37,500 bases of DNA, from NCBI GenBank assembly GCA_030141605.1, contig JAQGDQ010000393.1, positions 75,001 to 112,500 on the forward strand. The letters are read 5' to 3'. The notes beneath the pieces were generated by a model. It was not told the DNA's origin. It did no database searches and was given only the letters and a program-made list of their open reading frames with translations. The translations under genes were made by a program, and so were the position numbers. The DNA comes from Tubiluchus corallicola (lineage: Eukaryota > Priapulida > Priapulimorpha > Priapulimorphida > Tubiluchidae). Shown here one piece after another: positions 19,036-30,575 of this stretch (position 1 is the stretch's first letter; every line of letters begins with the position of its first letter).

Positions 19036-21471
19036 CTGAAGAAAAGTAATTAATATTAAATGAAGAATAATCTTTTCGAAAGAACGTTCATGTTTTGAAG
19101 CCAAAAGAGTTACAGTGCTTTATTATAGTTTGTGATATAAAAAATCAAAAATTAGTGTTATATCTTTGATATGAGCATCTTAACGTGACCACATTTAGTT
19201 TAAACAATATTTTATCTGAAGAAAACATTGCAATGACATATTCATTAATAATAAATAACACTGATAATTACTAATAAACACAAACGTCAAATACTCAAAT
19301 ACAAAGTGACTCAAACACAGACAGGCGAACAGGAAAGACCTAGATTAAAGCTTTCAGGGCATAAATGTATCAATTAAACGAATTCTCTAGGTAGACGAGC
19401 AGGAAAAATATTAGTTTATTCAGTTAAAAATGAAACAAAAATAGATATGTAATTTGTTCTTAAGTGAGTGAATGAAGGATGGGACAATGTAGTTATAATT
19501 TACTCAATGTTGATGTAAGAATAGAATGAATGAAGGAGAGACTAATGAAGAAAGTTTAACATGAAATGGTGATCACGGGAACACAAGATTATAAATAATT
19601 TGCTCTTGTAAGATAGGATTCAAAAAGTTTAATAGAAAAAATTTGTCTTGTTGATGAAAGCATCCCATGTTTGAACGTAATGACGACAGATACTATAGAA
19701 TCAGGAGAAAGTGAGGTATCACCACATATTAGCATTTGGATACTATTCTGAGTGAGTGCGTTTAAAGGAAAAATACACTTGGTACGAATGTATCAGTAAA
19801 GCGGGCAGTAGAGTAGAAAATGATTAGGATCTTCATAGGGTGCACCACAAAAATACTGTGGAGGAGGCAATAAAATTAGAATACGTGTGCTTTCAATAAA
19901 CTGCAATTCATTCTTATCCTATCTAATCACATCTAAAAGGATGAAACGTTCGCCTCTTTAAATACAAGATTTTATCTTGGTGAGCAAGAGTTTCATGTTA
20001 ATTAAGATGTAATTATAGCCTAATATTAAGGCTTGCTAATGTAGAGAGTTAAGTGATTCCTTATTAGGGATGCTCTTAATTTGGGCGTCGACTAATGACG
20101 CACAATTTGTAGTAGTTTAGTTATTAGTCTTGTTAAGGCTTTTGTCAGAGATGCACACAAGCAACATTTGTTAATGAAATGTTTAGTTACTATGCTACTT
20201 ATACCTGAGCCACATGCTAACGAATGCATATTATACACAATAATGTGAAATTGCATAACTATAAGCTTAAATATTACATCACAATCAGTATTCTCTGACT
20301 ATATGCACACAAATACGGTTGTATTAATGAGCTAGATGTGTTAGCGTATTAGTGTATAGTTAATTCCTTAATAATTTATTGAACACAGCTTTTGTTTCAC
20401 GCTCGAGATGCAAATCTTAGCACATCAATGGGTCTTAGTTTGAGAATTTTGTGGATATTAATTGATTTTCTTCAGACAATAGGAAAAGATAATCAGTCCT
20501 TTCAATCAGACAAAAACTTTATGTATTAGTAATTAAGATGCAGCAGCAGCAGTTCCTCAACAGGCCTCAACATTTCTCACTTTTTAGCAACTGGACGAGG
20601 AAAATGAAAGCGTTTTTAACAATCTCTGGGGTCATCCTAGTGTTATCAGTTAGTATGCTCATTCGGTGTTAATAGTTACGCTGACTCACTAACAGCAAAT
20701 GCATAAATTTAGCGACAGGTCTTACTAGAATGAAGAGAACACCACTGTTTAGTAGTAATATTTCTCACGCTGCTTTTCTTGTGATATTACCAAAATCAGG
20801 ATCACTGTCAGAATAGCTCCTAGGAACTGCGAAAAGTAAACCACAGTATGATCATTTACCGATTGCTAGTCAGTAAACTGTAATATCTAATTCTTAGACA
20901 GTCTTAATTCACTTTAAGTTTTTAGTGTTTATTTTATAACGGAGTATAGACTAGAATTAATATTTAAATTCTTTAAAACGATTATGATTTTTCTTCACCA
21001 GGGTTCCACAGGGAGAACTTTCTCTTTGAAAAATCGTTTTGTTATGCTCACCTTTCTTGAATCTTAGTTCTAATCTTACAACTCTGAGATGAACGCTTTA
21101 AATTCTCCTTAATCAAAACTGCAGTAGATATTACAAATAGAAACATATACCTGCGCAATCGCAATACCAACACCTATCCCAACTACAATGTCTATGTTGT
21201 TCCGAAAAAATGTTCCAAGTTTTTCACTGCAGCCCTGTAAATAAATATTTGGTGATTTAGAGACGACATCAATTCTGCGCGAAGTAAAACGCTTTAATAG
21301 TGTTGTTTGTTCAATAGTTCGTCATACTAGTACCAAAAATATACTACCTATACTTTGAACAATCTAGTCTGACAGGAAAACTTTTCATAAATAAAACTTA
21401 AAATTCGTTTTGAAATTTTATATCACTGACTTGCTTTCTTATTGCTTACAGAGCTTGTGTTAGTATAACAT

Positions 21472-21512
<41 letters not shown>

Positions 21513-24500
21513 CTGTATAAAACTTGTAAATTTTAACTCGCGACGACGGTCATAGGCACAGCTATTTTAGCGGAAACTCATTTGAAATAAGTTTAAATAA
21601 CATTGCGTCTTCACTAACTAAGCAAAAGTGTGAAATACTTTATATTGTTAATAAGGTCAATCATGTGGCTCTTGGTGAAACACAGGTGCACACTGGGAAG
21701 GCATTGTAGTGCTGCTTTACCACCTGGTGCGAATATTTTAAATTATTAAGAATTTTTTCCAGTGACAAAAGTCTTTCAAACAGGTAAGCATAATGCTAAG
21801 CTATAACATAACTTTGTATGGAAAGTTGTTTGAGATATTCTTTAGAGTTCCCTTTTCTTCTCGTTTAAAAACGAGTGTTAAATATTTACACCAGCAACTG
21901 AGGTCTGTTAAGCTTGTCAGACATTAAAATAAACTCACCATTTTATAGATATCTGGCTTTATTACAGCCTCAAAATTTCCACAGTTTTCTCCCATTGTTA
22001 CTAAACTGGCTTCTGTGCAGCAAGACGTTGGCACCTTTTTCAGTGTACTTTCTTCCACACCAATGTCTTGCGTGTCCTTTTGGGTTGACCAATGGCTTCT
22101 TGACCAGTCATCGACACTCTCCGCTCCACAACATTGTAACTATAACAGTTAGTAGACGAATAGACTGGTTCTTCGGCTTGATCCAGTACATTAGTTTTTA
22201 CGATATACAACTTTACATATAGTTTTGAATTTATCCGATATTCATAAATCCTTGTACGGTGCTACATTGAAGTGAGAGATGTAATATGAATTAAATTTTC
22301 CAAAAAATTAAGTAAAATCAAAAAACATGTTTGGTTATAATTTTAAATACAAACAAATTGATCATAACAAGTAAACCAGGGGTGTGCAAACTGCGGCCCG
22401 CCGAGAGATCTTGTGCGGCCCGCGAAGAGGTTTGTCAACGTAATGAAAGTGCGGCCCACGCGATCCAGCTGAAGTCTGCACCAATATCGCAAAGATAGTG
22501 CGGGTAGCTTTTTTCCTCTAGATCGGATGGCATTAACCCTTACAAGACCGTTGTCACTTAATGTCACTGTCAGACATGACGAAATATATGATTTTTAATA
22601 TAAATTTTAATAACTTCTAAAATAGTTTCTTGAGTGTAGTAGTGCAGTAGTAATGATGTGCGCAAATCGGTTGCAAAAAAAATCGTTATTAGGTCCTACT
22701 GTACTTGGCTCCTTGACCAAACTGCATGTGGCCCACAGGAATTGCGAGAATGTTTAATGTGGCCCGGCTAGTCAGATAATTTGCACACCCCTGAGGTAAA
22801 CTGTCACACAGCTTGCTACTTTTACTCACGCTTTCTTACAACGTCACCCATAAGAAGCTTTTATGGAAGGAAATATTTGGTAGAAACCCGACGGGATGGG
22901 AGCAAATAATTTCCCATGGACAATGATAGTGCAAAATTGAAACTATTGTAATTTGTCTCAACAATAATTTCATCAATTCGAGGTTTAAGAATATGTAGCT
23001 CTTAGTTTACCAACTGTACTTAAAATAGTGTAATTTTTCATTGCACTGCATTTAATTTCAATTTCGTTTTTGTATTTTACATGTTTTTAAATACCAAAGT
23101 AAATTATTGAATTGAACTGAATTGAACTGGCTGCCTGGGCATCCAGTACCAACTGACTGCCAAGCTGGCTCATTGACTATTGGCTAACTGACTCTGCTTG
23201 ACTGCAGGGGTGACTGACCGACTGACTGACCAACTGAGTAACCGTCTAATCATATTTCCATTTCACAGCAATGTACCAAAACTTACCGTCTTCTGAATAT
23301 GATTAATGGCTTTGGTTTGTATTGGTTCTAATCCATATTCTTTTTTCACAGATTTTTGTAAAGCTGTCCGAGCAAATTTTGATAACTGAAAAACACCAAA
23401 CAATTAGTAGTAGTAATAAGGTGATGATAAAATGACTATTTTCAACGCACTGTTGTTTTATTTGGATTTACAGAAATAATCTTTATGCTATAAGTAAAGT
23501 CTATAATTTGTGCTTTATTTAAGCCAATGTGAAAGACTTGATTTTGCTTATCAAATTTCACACTTAAAGTACCCGAAAACACTCTTCATAAATAAAGCTT
23601 AAAAAATTCGTCTTGAAATGTTGTATCACTTACATACTTGAGTTGCACTAACTCTTTATAAAACTTGTAAATTTAAACTCCCCCCCCCCCCCATGATCGT
23701 TAGATGTAGCCATTTTGACGGTAAGATGTTTGAAATAAGTGCAGATAACATCGTTTAAAGTACAAAAAAATAATCAGAGGATTCGTAGCACACTCTTCGC
23801 TAACCAAGCAAAAGTCTGAATTACTTTAAATTGTCAATAGGATCAATAATAATCACGTTTTTGGAGAATCAGTGGCGCACCCTGGGCTGCCGATGCTGTG
23901 ACGTTTTACCTGTGGCGCGAATGTTTTAAATTATTAAGAATTTTCTTTTACAGTTACACAAGTCTTTCAATGCTAAGTAATACAACTTTGGACGGAATTT
24001 TTTTTGGGATACATTTTAAAATCCCCTTTTCTTCCCGTTTACGTTCAACTCACCTCATCTCTATTTTGGTAAGCATAAATGCCACCACCAATCTCTGCCG
24101 CAAATAATACAACCAGTAGTATAAAAAACTGAAACAAAAATACAAGCATTAAACTGTATCCTTCATAAATAATGCACCTCTGATGTTATTATAAAGTTTT
24201 GAAATTGGGTCTGATGTCTAGTACGTATGTACGCCAGTTACAACTAGAGCACCTTAGCAACTACTTAATGTATTACTGCGCCAGGTGTGCCCAGAACAGT
24301 TGTGTTCTGTTTTAATTAGTATGATTAATAAACTGTCCTCCTCACGTTCATCTGATGTGAAATGTTTAGACAGTGTGACCAGATAAGCAACAATTTTTAT
24401 TCTCTGACAGGGAGACTCGTTTTTCATTACTGTTACGAAGAAAACTCATTCAGTGTAAACTTCGTTATTCCAAATTGACAGTAATAAATAAAAATGTATG

Positions 24501-27244
24501 CTTTATTAAAATAGCTTCAAAGGCTCCTCTTTCTGTGACCGAGGAGTGAACTCTCTTCAAAATTACATAAAATTCTAAATTACATTCTTCAGCAAACAGT
24601 ACCTACATAGTAAAAATGTACCAATTAAAAGAATCACACATTGTGATTTCACAAAAGAGAATAACTCATTACAACATGTAGAAAAATTTATAGCAGACAG
24701 CATAGGACTGAATTTGTAGAGAGCTTGAAATATTTTAAGCAGAAGTTAATGTAGACTGTTGTAGACTGGTTCACTCTGGTGGTTGAAACAAAACTATGAA
24801 ATTCTGTTGAACTGTGAAAGACTATTTCTATTTACACATATTATACTATTATTTACAGGAAAGAACACCCATGGTGAACAGTCAACAGCAATGTTCAAGA
24901 AAGGAAAAGAGCACAAGCTGGCCTTGGCAGAGCTACTCAAGTGACATGTACATACTGGGCTTACATGATTGGCTAGTAAAACACACTAGCAATCTAACTA
25001 CTATATATGAGAAGCCCGACAGGTACAGGTGACTGAGCAGCACTGACCAAGCCCACAACCTGGATTAAACTAGAGTCCAATAATAAATAATTTTAAATGT
25101 AGGTGGCAGCACATGTCAACTTGTTTTTGAATTAAATTAAGAATCGCAAATGAAATGTTCGACAGAACATTTCATATAGGCAAAAAATTACTACAAAAAT
25201 TATTTCTTTACGAAAACATTAATAAATTGCGTTGCACTCAAGTTTTCTATTTTTCTACATTCACTAGTTTTTCTTTTTTCGTCGAAGAGCAAAGGAGCAA
25301 AATTTCAAAAACAGCACTGATGTACTTACTGTAACCAGAAAGCACTGGCTTTCTCTTATAGCTCCATAGCAACCTATAAATCCCAGCAACGTCATCAATC
25401 CACCTAAAAACATTGCAGTCGAAATTATTTCATTTTCCTACACATAGAGGTCGCGCCACGCCAGCCTCGAGTTAGCCTCGAAGAGGTAAGACGCCGCGAA
25501 GCCAAGCAATTATAATAGCCTACAACTTATTAAGTGGCATTTGTGTTAAACTTGGTCGGTCGCAGTGGATTTTCAGAAATTATCTTGCACGTTTTTTAAT
25601 GTTTGACCTAAACTGGTTAGTAAATTTCTTCTAGAGTAATCTCTGGAGGTGATTCTCATAACATTTAGAAGCAGAATACAAAATAACGCAATTAGTTGTT
25701 AAGCACAGTTGTTCTTTTGTTTGCCATGATTGAAGTTAGTGTGTCAGTAAATAAAATTACTCGACACTCTTCAAATCATACGTATTATACGCGTATTTAC
25801 TGTTCACACGGTTCTGTTTTAGCGGGCTTAACAAACTAAGTGATTTTCAAGTCAATTTCATGTTGACTTTTTTCCTCATTACAAATTTAATGACTTCGTA
25901 TGATCAATGCACGTCGTTAAACTTATTACCCAGAATTCCAAGGTCAATTACACAATGGTTACAGCAGTTTACTTAAAGATTTCATTAATGAAGCCCGTTC
26001 AATGCCGCTGCTTTTCAATAATTTCACAGCCAGTCACAACAAGGCGCTATTAATTTCCATGAAAATCCGACCGCGAGTTTCTGTAATCAATATACGCGCG
26101 CGGTTTGCCATTATAATTCGCTACGTCAACAACAATTTATCGCGAAGCATAACAGATCAGTAACAAAACAAAGCGACAGTTGCAAGTACAGGGTTCGCCA
26201 AAACAAACACACTATGAAGTCGCGGCAATTATATTTTCTTTGTGTACCAAGATTAGCGGGAAAATTCGAAAATTTCAAATTTACAAAGTTTTTAGTCAAG
26301 AAGTACTGAATGTGACTAGAAATGCAGGCATAAGAAAAAGTAATAGTTTGTAAGATTTTTCCAGGGATTCTTTACCATTCTGTTCTTATGCTTTTCTCGA
26401 AAGCTATTGATAGGTATGGCGTGTTGAGCTTTTACATGCTTTAAACATTTATAAACAGCAGGTCTTGAAGGTGATCTGGTATTTGTTGAAGGTCATACCT
26501 TCTGTGATTACCTCTAGCAGTGAGGTACAGAATGAAGACGACCTGCCAGGTAGCACCATTACAATTAAATGCTTGCATTGACGAGAGTGTTATAAACAGT
26601 TATATAAGATACTAATACCAATATGAACGTAGATAAGAATATAAATAAACTTACATCCGTTACATAAGTGCACAGAAGGGGAAAGCAGGATGAGCCTGTA
26701 AATAGCCAGGTGAAATTACAAACTTGAGCCCAAAAGGTGTAGCTTAACAAATTATATGCCTAGTTCTTCAATATAGGGAGATTACTATTATAAATATGTA
26801 AACGTAAGATTACTTACCAACTCCTAAGAGTATTTGTATACTACAGAGAGCGAGATAAAATTAGACACCTACATCCATGAATACACAAAAGTATCCTTGA
26901 CGCTTAGGAGCCAAGGTGAAAGCAGTTTGGTGTAGAGTATATAATATCCCAGTCTTTGAATGTGTAGAACACTAGGAAAGTTCAATTTACATACCTGCAG
27001 TTGTGACTTATGTAGACGTGTTTACCTATAGACCATGAGTGTGGTTGCCTTAAGATTCCATATCTGCCATTCATAAGCCTGCAAATAACTAATTAGCAAC
27101 ACCTATACAATACATACCTGCACCCATGAGTATATAGACCGCCAGGTGATATCGTTGAAGGTCGTGTCCTATACCCATCATCATTTCCGTGTCGGGATTA
27201 AATCGAAGCCATAGTGATATACACAGCAGAGCCATACCCGCAAG
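18937..27244 (-). CDS. Gene A: tetraspanin, exons 2-8, first exon not found
   Basis: Exons are 27244-27118, 25403-25330, 24128-24054, 23385-23287, 22139-21939 and 21234-21151, then either 20826-20749 (tail 1) or 19035-18937 (tail 2). Without exon 1 this gives 245 or 252 residues. Motifs: LAGMALLCISLWLRF (TM1), GFIGCYGAIRESQC (TM2/intracellular loop), FFILLVVLFAAEIGGG (TM3 with Glu), LQCCGAES, VPTSCC and NCGNF (large loop, six Cys with GCSEK), then IDIVVGIGVGIAIAQ (TM4 with Gln). This is a standard six-cysteine tetraspanin. Exon 2 starts in phase 0, as is usual after a short first exon coding the N-terminus and half of TM1. That exon must lie to the right, either overlooked or outside the window. 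Confidence 0.9.
19036..20748. other. Interval between the two last exons of gene A
   Basis: No further exon recognised. If 8a is used it must hold the 3' UTR and poly(A) site of that form; I could not fix the signal. Confidence 0.5.
20749..20826 (-). CDS. Gene A exon 8a, proximal alternative last exon
   Basis: The acceptor is cttttcgcag; 25 codons (FLGAILTVILILVIS, then QEKQREKYYY) and TAA at 20751-20749. It completes TM4 and gives a charged tail ending in three tyrosines. It lacks the membrane-proximal CC of exon 8b and of gene B. It is nearest to exon 7. Confidence 0.85.
   Translation of the reverse strand, partial: FLGAILTVILILVISQEKQREKYYY
21151..21234 (-). CDS. Gene A exon 7 (end of large loop, TM4)
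   Basis: 84 nt, phase 0, between atttacag and gtatat. It encodes GCSEKLGTFFRN and IDIVVGIGVGIAIAQ. Confidence 0.93.
21375..21890. repeat. Intronic repeat family R, copy 1
   Basis: It shares with 23575-24040 and 27530-27960 the series TTCATAAATAAA..TTAAAA, CTTGTAAATTT, GCYATTTT..CGG, TTTGAAATAAG, CACTGGGA and TGGTGCGAAT.TTTTAAATTAT, CTTTCAA, and TTCCCTTTTCTTC-like ends. It is in intron 6 of gene A, just downstream of exon 6. A (TA)n run is inserted at 21475-21507. Confidence 0.7.
21939..22139 (-). CDS. Gene A exon 6 (CCG-containing large loop)
   Basis: 201 nt, phase 0, between gttatag and gtgagt. It encodes LQCCGAESVDDW, VPTSCC and ENCGNFEAVI. It is four codons longer than gene B exon 6, the difference lying between the CCG and SCC motifs. 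Confidence 0.93.
22377..22793. mobile_element. hAT-type MITE (417 bp) with 8-bp target duplication
   Basis: The terminal inverted repeats begin CAGGGGTGTGCAAACT and end with TTTGCACACCCCTG in reverse, followed inward by GCGGCCCGC and GGCCCGG. The flanks are aagtaaac (22369-22376) and aggtaaac (22794-22801), seven of eight bases alike. CAGGGGTG ends, GGCCC subterminal repeats and 8-bp duplications are the known hAT pattern. It has no transposase and lies in intron 5 of gene A. Confidence 0.92.
23105..23245. repeat. Imperfect ACTG-rich simple repeat
   Basis: Repeated GAACTGAATTG, then CTGACTG/GACTGACC motifs. Degenerate low-complexity sequence in intron 5 of gene A. Confidence 0.7.
23287..23385 (-). 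CDS. Gene A exon 5 (large loop, first helices)
   Basis: 99 nt, phase 0, between gtttttcag and gtaagt. It encodes LSKFARTALQ, KKEYGLEP and TKAINHIQKT, aligned residue for residue in length with gene B exon 5. Confidence 0.92.
23575..24040. repeat. Intronic repeat family R, copy 2
   Basis: Same family as copies 1 and 3. It lies in intron 4 of gene A and runs to within about 15 bp of the exon 4 donor. It contains a run of about 14 C at 23679-23692. Confidence 0.7.
24054..24128 (-). CDS. Gene A exon 4 (TM3)
   Basis: 75 nt, phase 0, between tgtttcag and gtgagt. It encodes FFILLVVLFAAEIGGGIYAY. Confidence 0.93.
24705..25155 (+). repeat. Dispersed repeat pair X, copy 2
   Basis: It matches 9105-9558 over about 450 bp in the same orientation. 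The possible reading frame of copy 1 is broken here by stop codons. It is in intron 3 of gene A, antisense. Confidence 0.8.
25330..25403 (-). CDS. Gene A exon 3 (TM2 end, intracellular loop)
   Basis: 74 nt, donor gtaagt. It encodes GLMTLLGFIGCYGAIRESQC, a textbook tetraspanin TM2-to-loop sequence (GC.GA..E...C). Confidence 0.94.
25404..27117. other. Gene A intron 2, no exon recognised
   Basis: AT-rich sequence. Strings resembling the end of exon 2 plus a donor occur near 26868 and 26995, but they have no open frame or acceptor and are not called as exons. Confidence 0.5.
27118..27244 (-). CDS. Gene A exon 2 (TM1 end, small loop, TM2 start)
   Basis: 127 nt, phase 0 to 1, acceptor attttgcag, donor gtatgt. 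It encodes LAGMALLCISLWLRF, then an acidic and Met-rich small loop and HLAVYILMGA. Confidence 0.9.
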
Positions 27245-27529
27245 CTGCAAAATAAACAGCATCATATTGTACAGAAATATCCTGCATCTTCAATTATTAT
27301 GTTTTATGCTAATTACACGGGTAATTGACACGGTGATTAATTAAACGCTAAAGTTACCCTAAGCGACAAAGCAACAGTCACAACAACAACGATATTTACG
27401 GCGAGGGAAATTACAGTTAAACGGTCATGGTCGTTTGTTTGGCTGTGGAGTTAGGCAACACCGGACCTAGTAAACAAACAGATAGGTAAGCGCTGGAAAG
27501 TTGCTGACAACATCTACAATCGCGATGGC

Positions 27530-27960
27530 TCTTAGTCGCAGCCATTTTAGCGGAACATCGTTGCGTAAGAAATTGAAGCAAGTTCATATAACGTTGTGTA
27601 ACTTGAAGTTTGAAAAAATACGTATTCGATAAATATATTTCGATTTTAAAAATAAGTACTAATGAAACATAAATAAAATAGCTCACATTTCACATACTGA
27701 GAAAACGTTTAAATTACTTTATAATGACCACAAGATTAAAAATGTTTTATGGTGAATCAGTGGTGGACACTGGGATAGTAACACAACGACAGTTTACCAG
27801 TTGGTGCGAATACTTTAAATTATAAAAATTATTTTCAATTTTATAACTCTTTCAAACAGGTAAGTGGGACGCTAAGCAGTATAAGTTTTTTGTGACATAT
27901 TTTAAAATCTTCTTTTCTTCCCCTTTAACGTTAACGAAAATTGTTTTACATTCTTGTACG
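27530..27960. repeat. Intronic repeat family R, copy 3
   Basis: It shares GCCATTTTAGCGGAAC with copy 1, and GTGAATCAGTGG.GGACACTGGG, TTGGTGCGAATA, CTTTCAAACAGGTAAG and TTTTAAAATC..CTTTTCTTCCC with copies 1 and/or 2. It lies upstream of exon 2, presumably in intron 1 of gene A. Confidence 0.68.
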
Positions 27961-28533
27961 TTGATTAGCTATTTTCTAGAAGCTGTTTTCTTTCCCGATT
28001 TTCTCAACCTAGTTTTTCTTATTTACTGTACAGTGTAAAGTCTCGTGTTGTAGCTGTAAGCCTACTAAACGTATAAGCACAGGCATTCAGGAAAAATAAA
28101 CCTCACGCTTTTGATAACTTCCATGCTGGTTGGACTGGTACATGCTTCTGTTTCCACGCTTAACAAGAGTTTACCCGTGTTTTCACGTGTACCAGTCTAA
28201 GCGCGTAATGTTTATCCTTTGGTGGCAATGATTGTTGAGATGTAGAAAAATAACAAACAAGTGTGTGTAAGAGAGATACTGGGAGGCTTAGCGTAGCAGC
28301 AAAATGTAGCTTGGATAAGAACGAAGGTGGTTTATACTTTACGTATAATTATAACCAATAAAGTGCTTACAGTTCATGTTACCTATAAATGAAGAAAATT
28401 AAACTAGGACATTGTTTCTTATTATGTTAAGCTAAATTTTTCACGTTAAAGATTGACACTTCATGAAGCGTCAAAAATTGTTTCTGAAATTATAATCAAA
28501 CGAACTGATTGCATGCTTACAGCATTAAATATA

Positions 28534-29103
28534 CAGGGTGGACGCAAAAATGTGAGCGATTTTCAAAGTATCATAAAGCCAAGAATTTTCGCCCAATTTA
28601 TATGTAAATTTAATCATACAAACTAAAGACATTTCAGCGTTTACCCGGTTTTGCTAAAAGAGTCCAAAAAATAAACACTTTTTACTTGATACTGTCATCA
28701 AGTGAACAAAAATGAAAAAAATGGATATTAGTATGTTGTATTGTTTTTGCTGTATTGATATTGTCTCTACTGATTGTATTGGGCATTAATATTGTTGTAT
28801 TGTCATTGAATGTATTGATCAAATCGGGCCTCGATTGAGAAAAGTAAGCGAGGTGTCAGGAAAACTGAACAGTTTTTTGATGTAATTAAAAACAAAACTT
28901 GTAGGATAAATTTTACTCTTGTTTCTTTAGAAAAGTTGAGCTTTTTAATGAAATAGCGTTAAAATCTGGAAACGTTGACCTTTTTATTTAAAACTTGACA
29001 TTATTAATAATGCATGCATCTATTTTCATGGCAAAATTTTTTATGCGAATGCAAAGAGAAATTTTTAACAGATTTTTAAAGGGCTTGTTTTTACGTCCAC
29101 CCG
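28534..29103. mobile_element. Mariner-like MITE (about 570 bp)
   Basis: The left end is CAGGGTGGACGCAAAAA; the right end in reverse complement is CGGGTGGACGTAAAAA. TA lies outside both ends (28532-28533; 29105-29106 after one T). GGGTGGACGCAAAAA-type ends and TA targets are known from Tc1/mariner-derived elements. No transposase frame was seen. Confidence 0.7.
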
Positions 29104-29329
29104 TTATTCTCTTTTATGTCTTGTGCTGTAAACACAAACGCAACAACAATTCCTGTCAATAAATTCTGTTAGCTTTGGCACAACCGTAAATTTTACTTAC
29201 AGACGACAGTTATGATACGTATGATGCATAGACTTTGCTTTTCTGAGACCCTAGTAGCTAAACATTAAGAGACGTTCTTTCGTGACACTCGGTTGTTAAT
29301 AATGAAAAGCTAATAGACTAGTAGATCTA

Positions 29330-29460
29330 TAAATGATGATGATGACGATGATAAGTCTTTATTTGCCTCTTTTTGCAGGCAAAAATTTCTGTACAAACAA
29401 ACAATTTTACATAGACACTAGACAGAGTGAATTCTACAATATTACATTTACGGATTCTGT
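29330..29460 (-). mobile_element. LINE 3' tail (CR1/L2-like)
   Basis: On the minus strand the sequence ends GCAAATAAAGACTTATCATC followed by CATC/CGTC repeats, the usual 3' end style of CR1/L2 elements. The 5' limit is not visible and no coding part remains. Confidence 0.45.
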
Positions 29461-30040
29461 AATTAGCTTTTTTAATTTGTGCGTGTAACATTATTTACAG
29501 TGAAGTTAAACAAGGAGTATTAAAGTGAGTTCTAAAAACAAGGCTATTAATCAAGCAAATTTCTAGTCTAGTAACATATAAATTCAGATAAATTCATATT
29601 GTATTAAGTGCTGAAATTAAAAAAATGTTACATAAAGTACATAAAGTGCTATCTTACATAAAGTACATTTTCTCATATCAACAGGTGTTTTTGGTGTGGT
29701 ATATCGACCAGCTTCAATTTGTAATCTATGCGCGCTAACATGGAATTTTGATAGGCTTCCTTATGTGCCCTATGGACACTAGTAATCAAAATATGATTTT
29801 CGAGTTTACTCTCAGATTTGGATAGTCTACACGTCCTTAATTTATTAGAATCATTTGGACGAGCATTATCATTATAGATAGCAATTACAAAATAGCTATT
29901 ATAATTACTGCACAATTTCTTTTCGATTGAATGAATTAGCTAAAAATGCAACACTTACTACATGGCGTGCAAACTACTAGCTATTTACGGAAGTCATGCT
30001 GCACCCGAATATCACCCCGCAGCTTCCAAATAGCGCGCAT

Positions 30041-30575
30041 AAATAATAAAATGAATTTAATTGATTTTGCGACGTTAACGCTGCGCCTGAAATTTATTTA
30101 TGTCTGCTGCCGTAAATTTTCTTCGCACTCTATATACCGGGCAGGTGGCAAGACACGAGAGTCGATAAAATTGCAAAACGCAAACGGAAAGAACGCGCGC
30201 GATCAGATTAAATTAACCAATTTATTAAATTTTTTGTCGTAAGAAACGATATATGGATACGATTAATGCGCGCGCAAAAAATCCATAATTCTGATAAATT
30301 ATTGACGAGGAAGACACGCTTTCATTATAGACACGCATTCACAAAATTCTTTTCACACAGTAATTATTGGAACGTAGTCATTCAGTTGGTTATTGGAACG
30401 TTTTTTTAGTTTATTTTAGTGAATTTGGCCTTATAAGTCTGGCAGCTTCATAAACTCCCTTACCTTGCCATCTGCTCGGTATATAGAGTGCGAAGAAAAT
30501 TTACGGCAGTAGACATAAATAAATTTTAGACGCAGCATTAACGGCGCAAAATCAATTGAATTCATTTCATTATTT
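30041..30575. repeat. Inverted repeat, 112-bp arms
   Basis: The left arm 30041-30152 pairs with the right arm 30464-30575 in reverse complement at nearly 90 percent identity. Both contain ATTTATTTATGTCT, GCCGTAAATTTTCTTCGCAC and CTCTATATACC. The spacer is 311 bp. It could be a foldback element or two terminal-repeat fragments head to head. No target duplication was found. Confidence 0.88.

Noticed and set aside
26860-27020. Extra exons resembling the end of gene A exon 2 (near 26868 and 26995)
   Set aside because: The resemblance covers about 20 bases next to a donor-like string, with stops and no acceptor; chance is likely.
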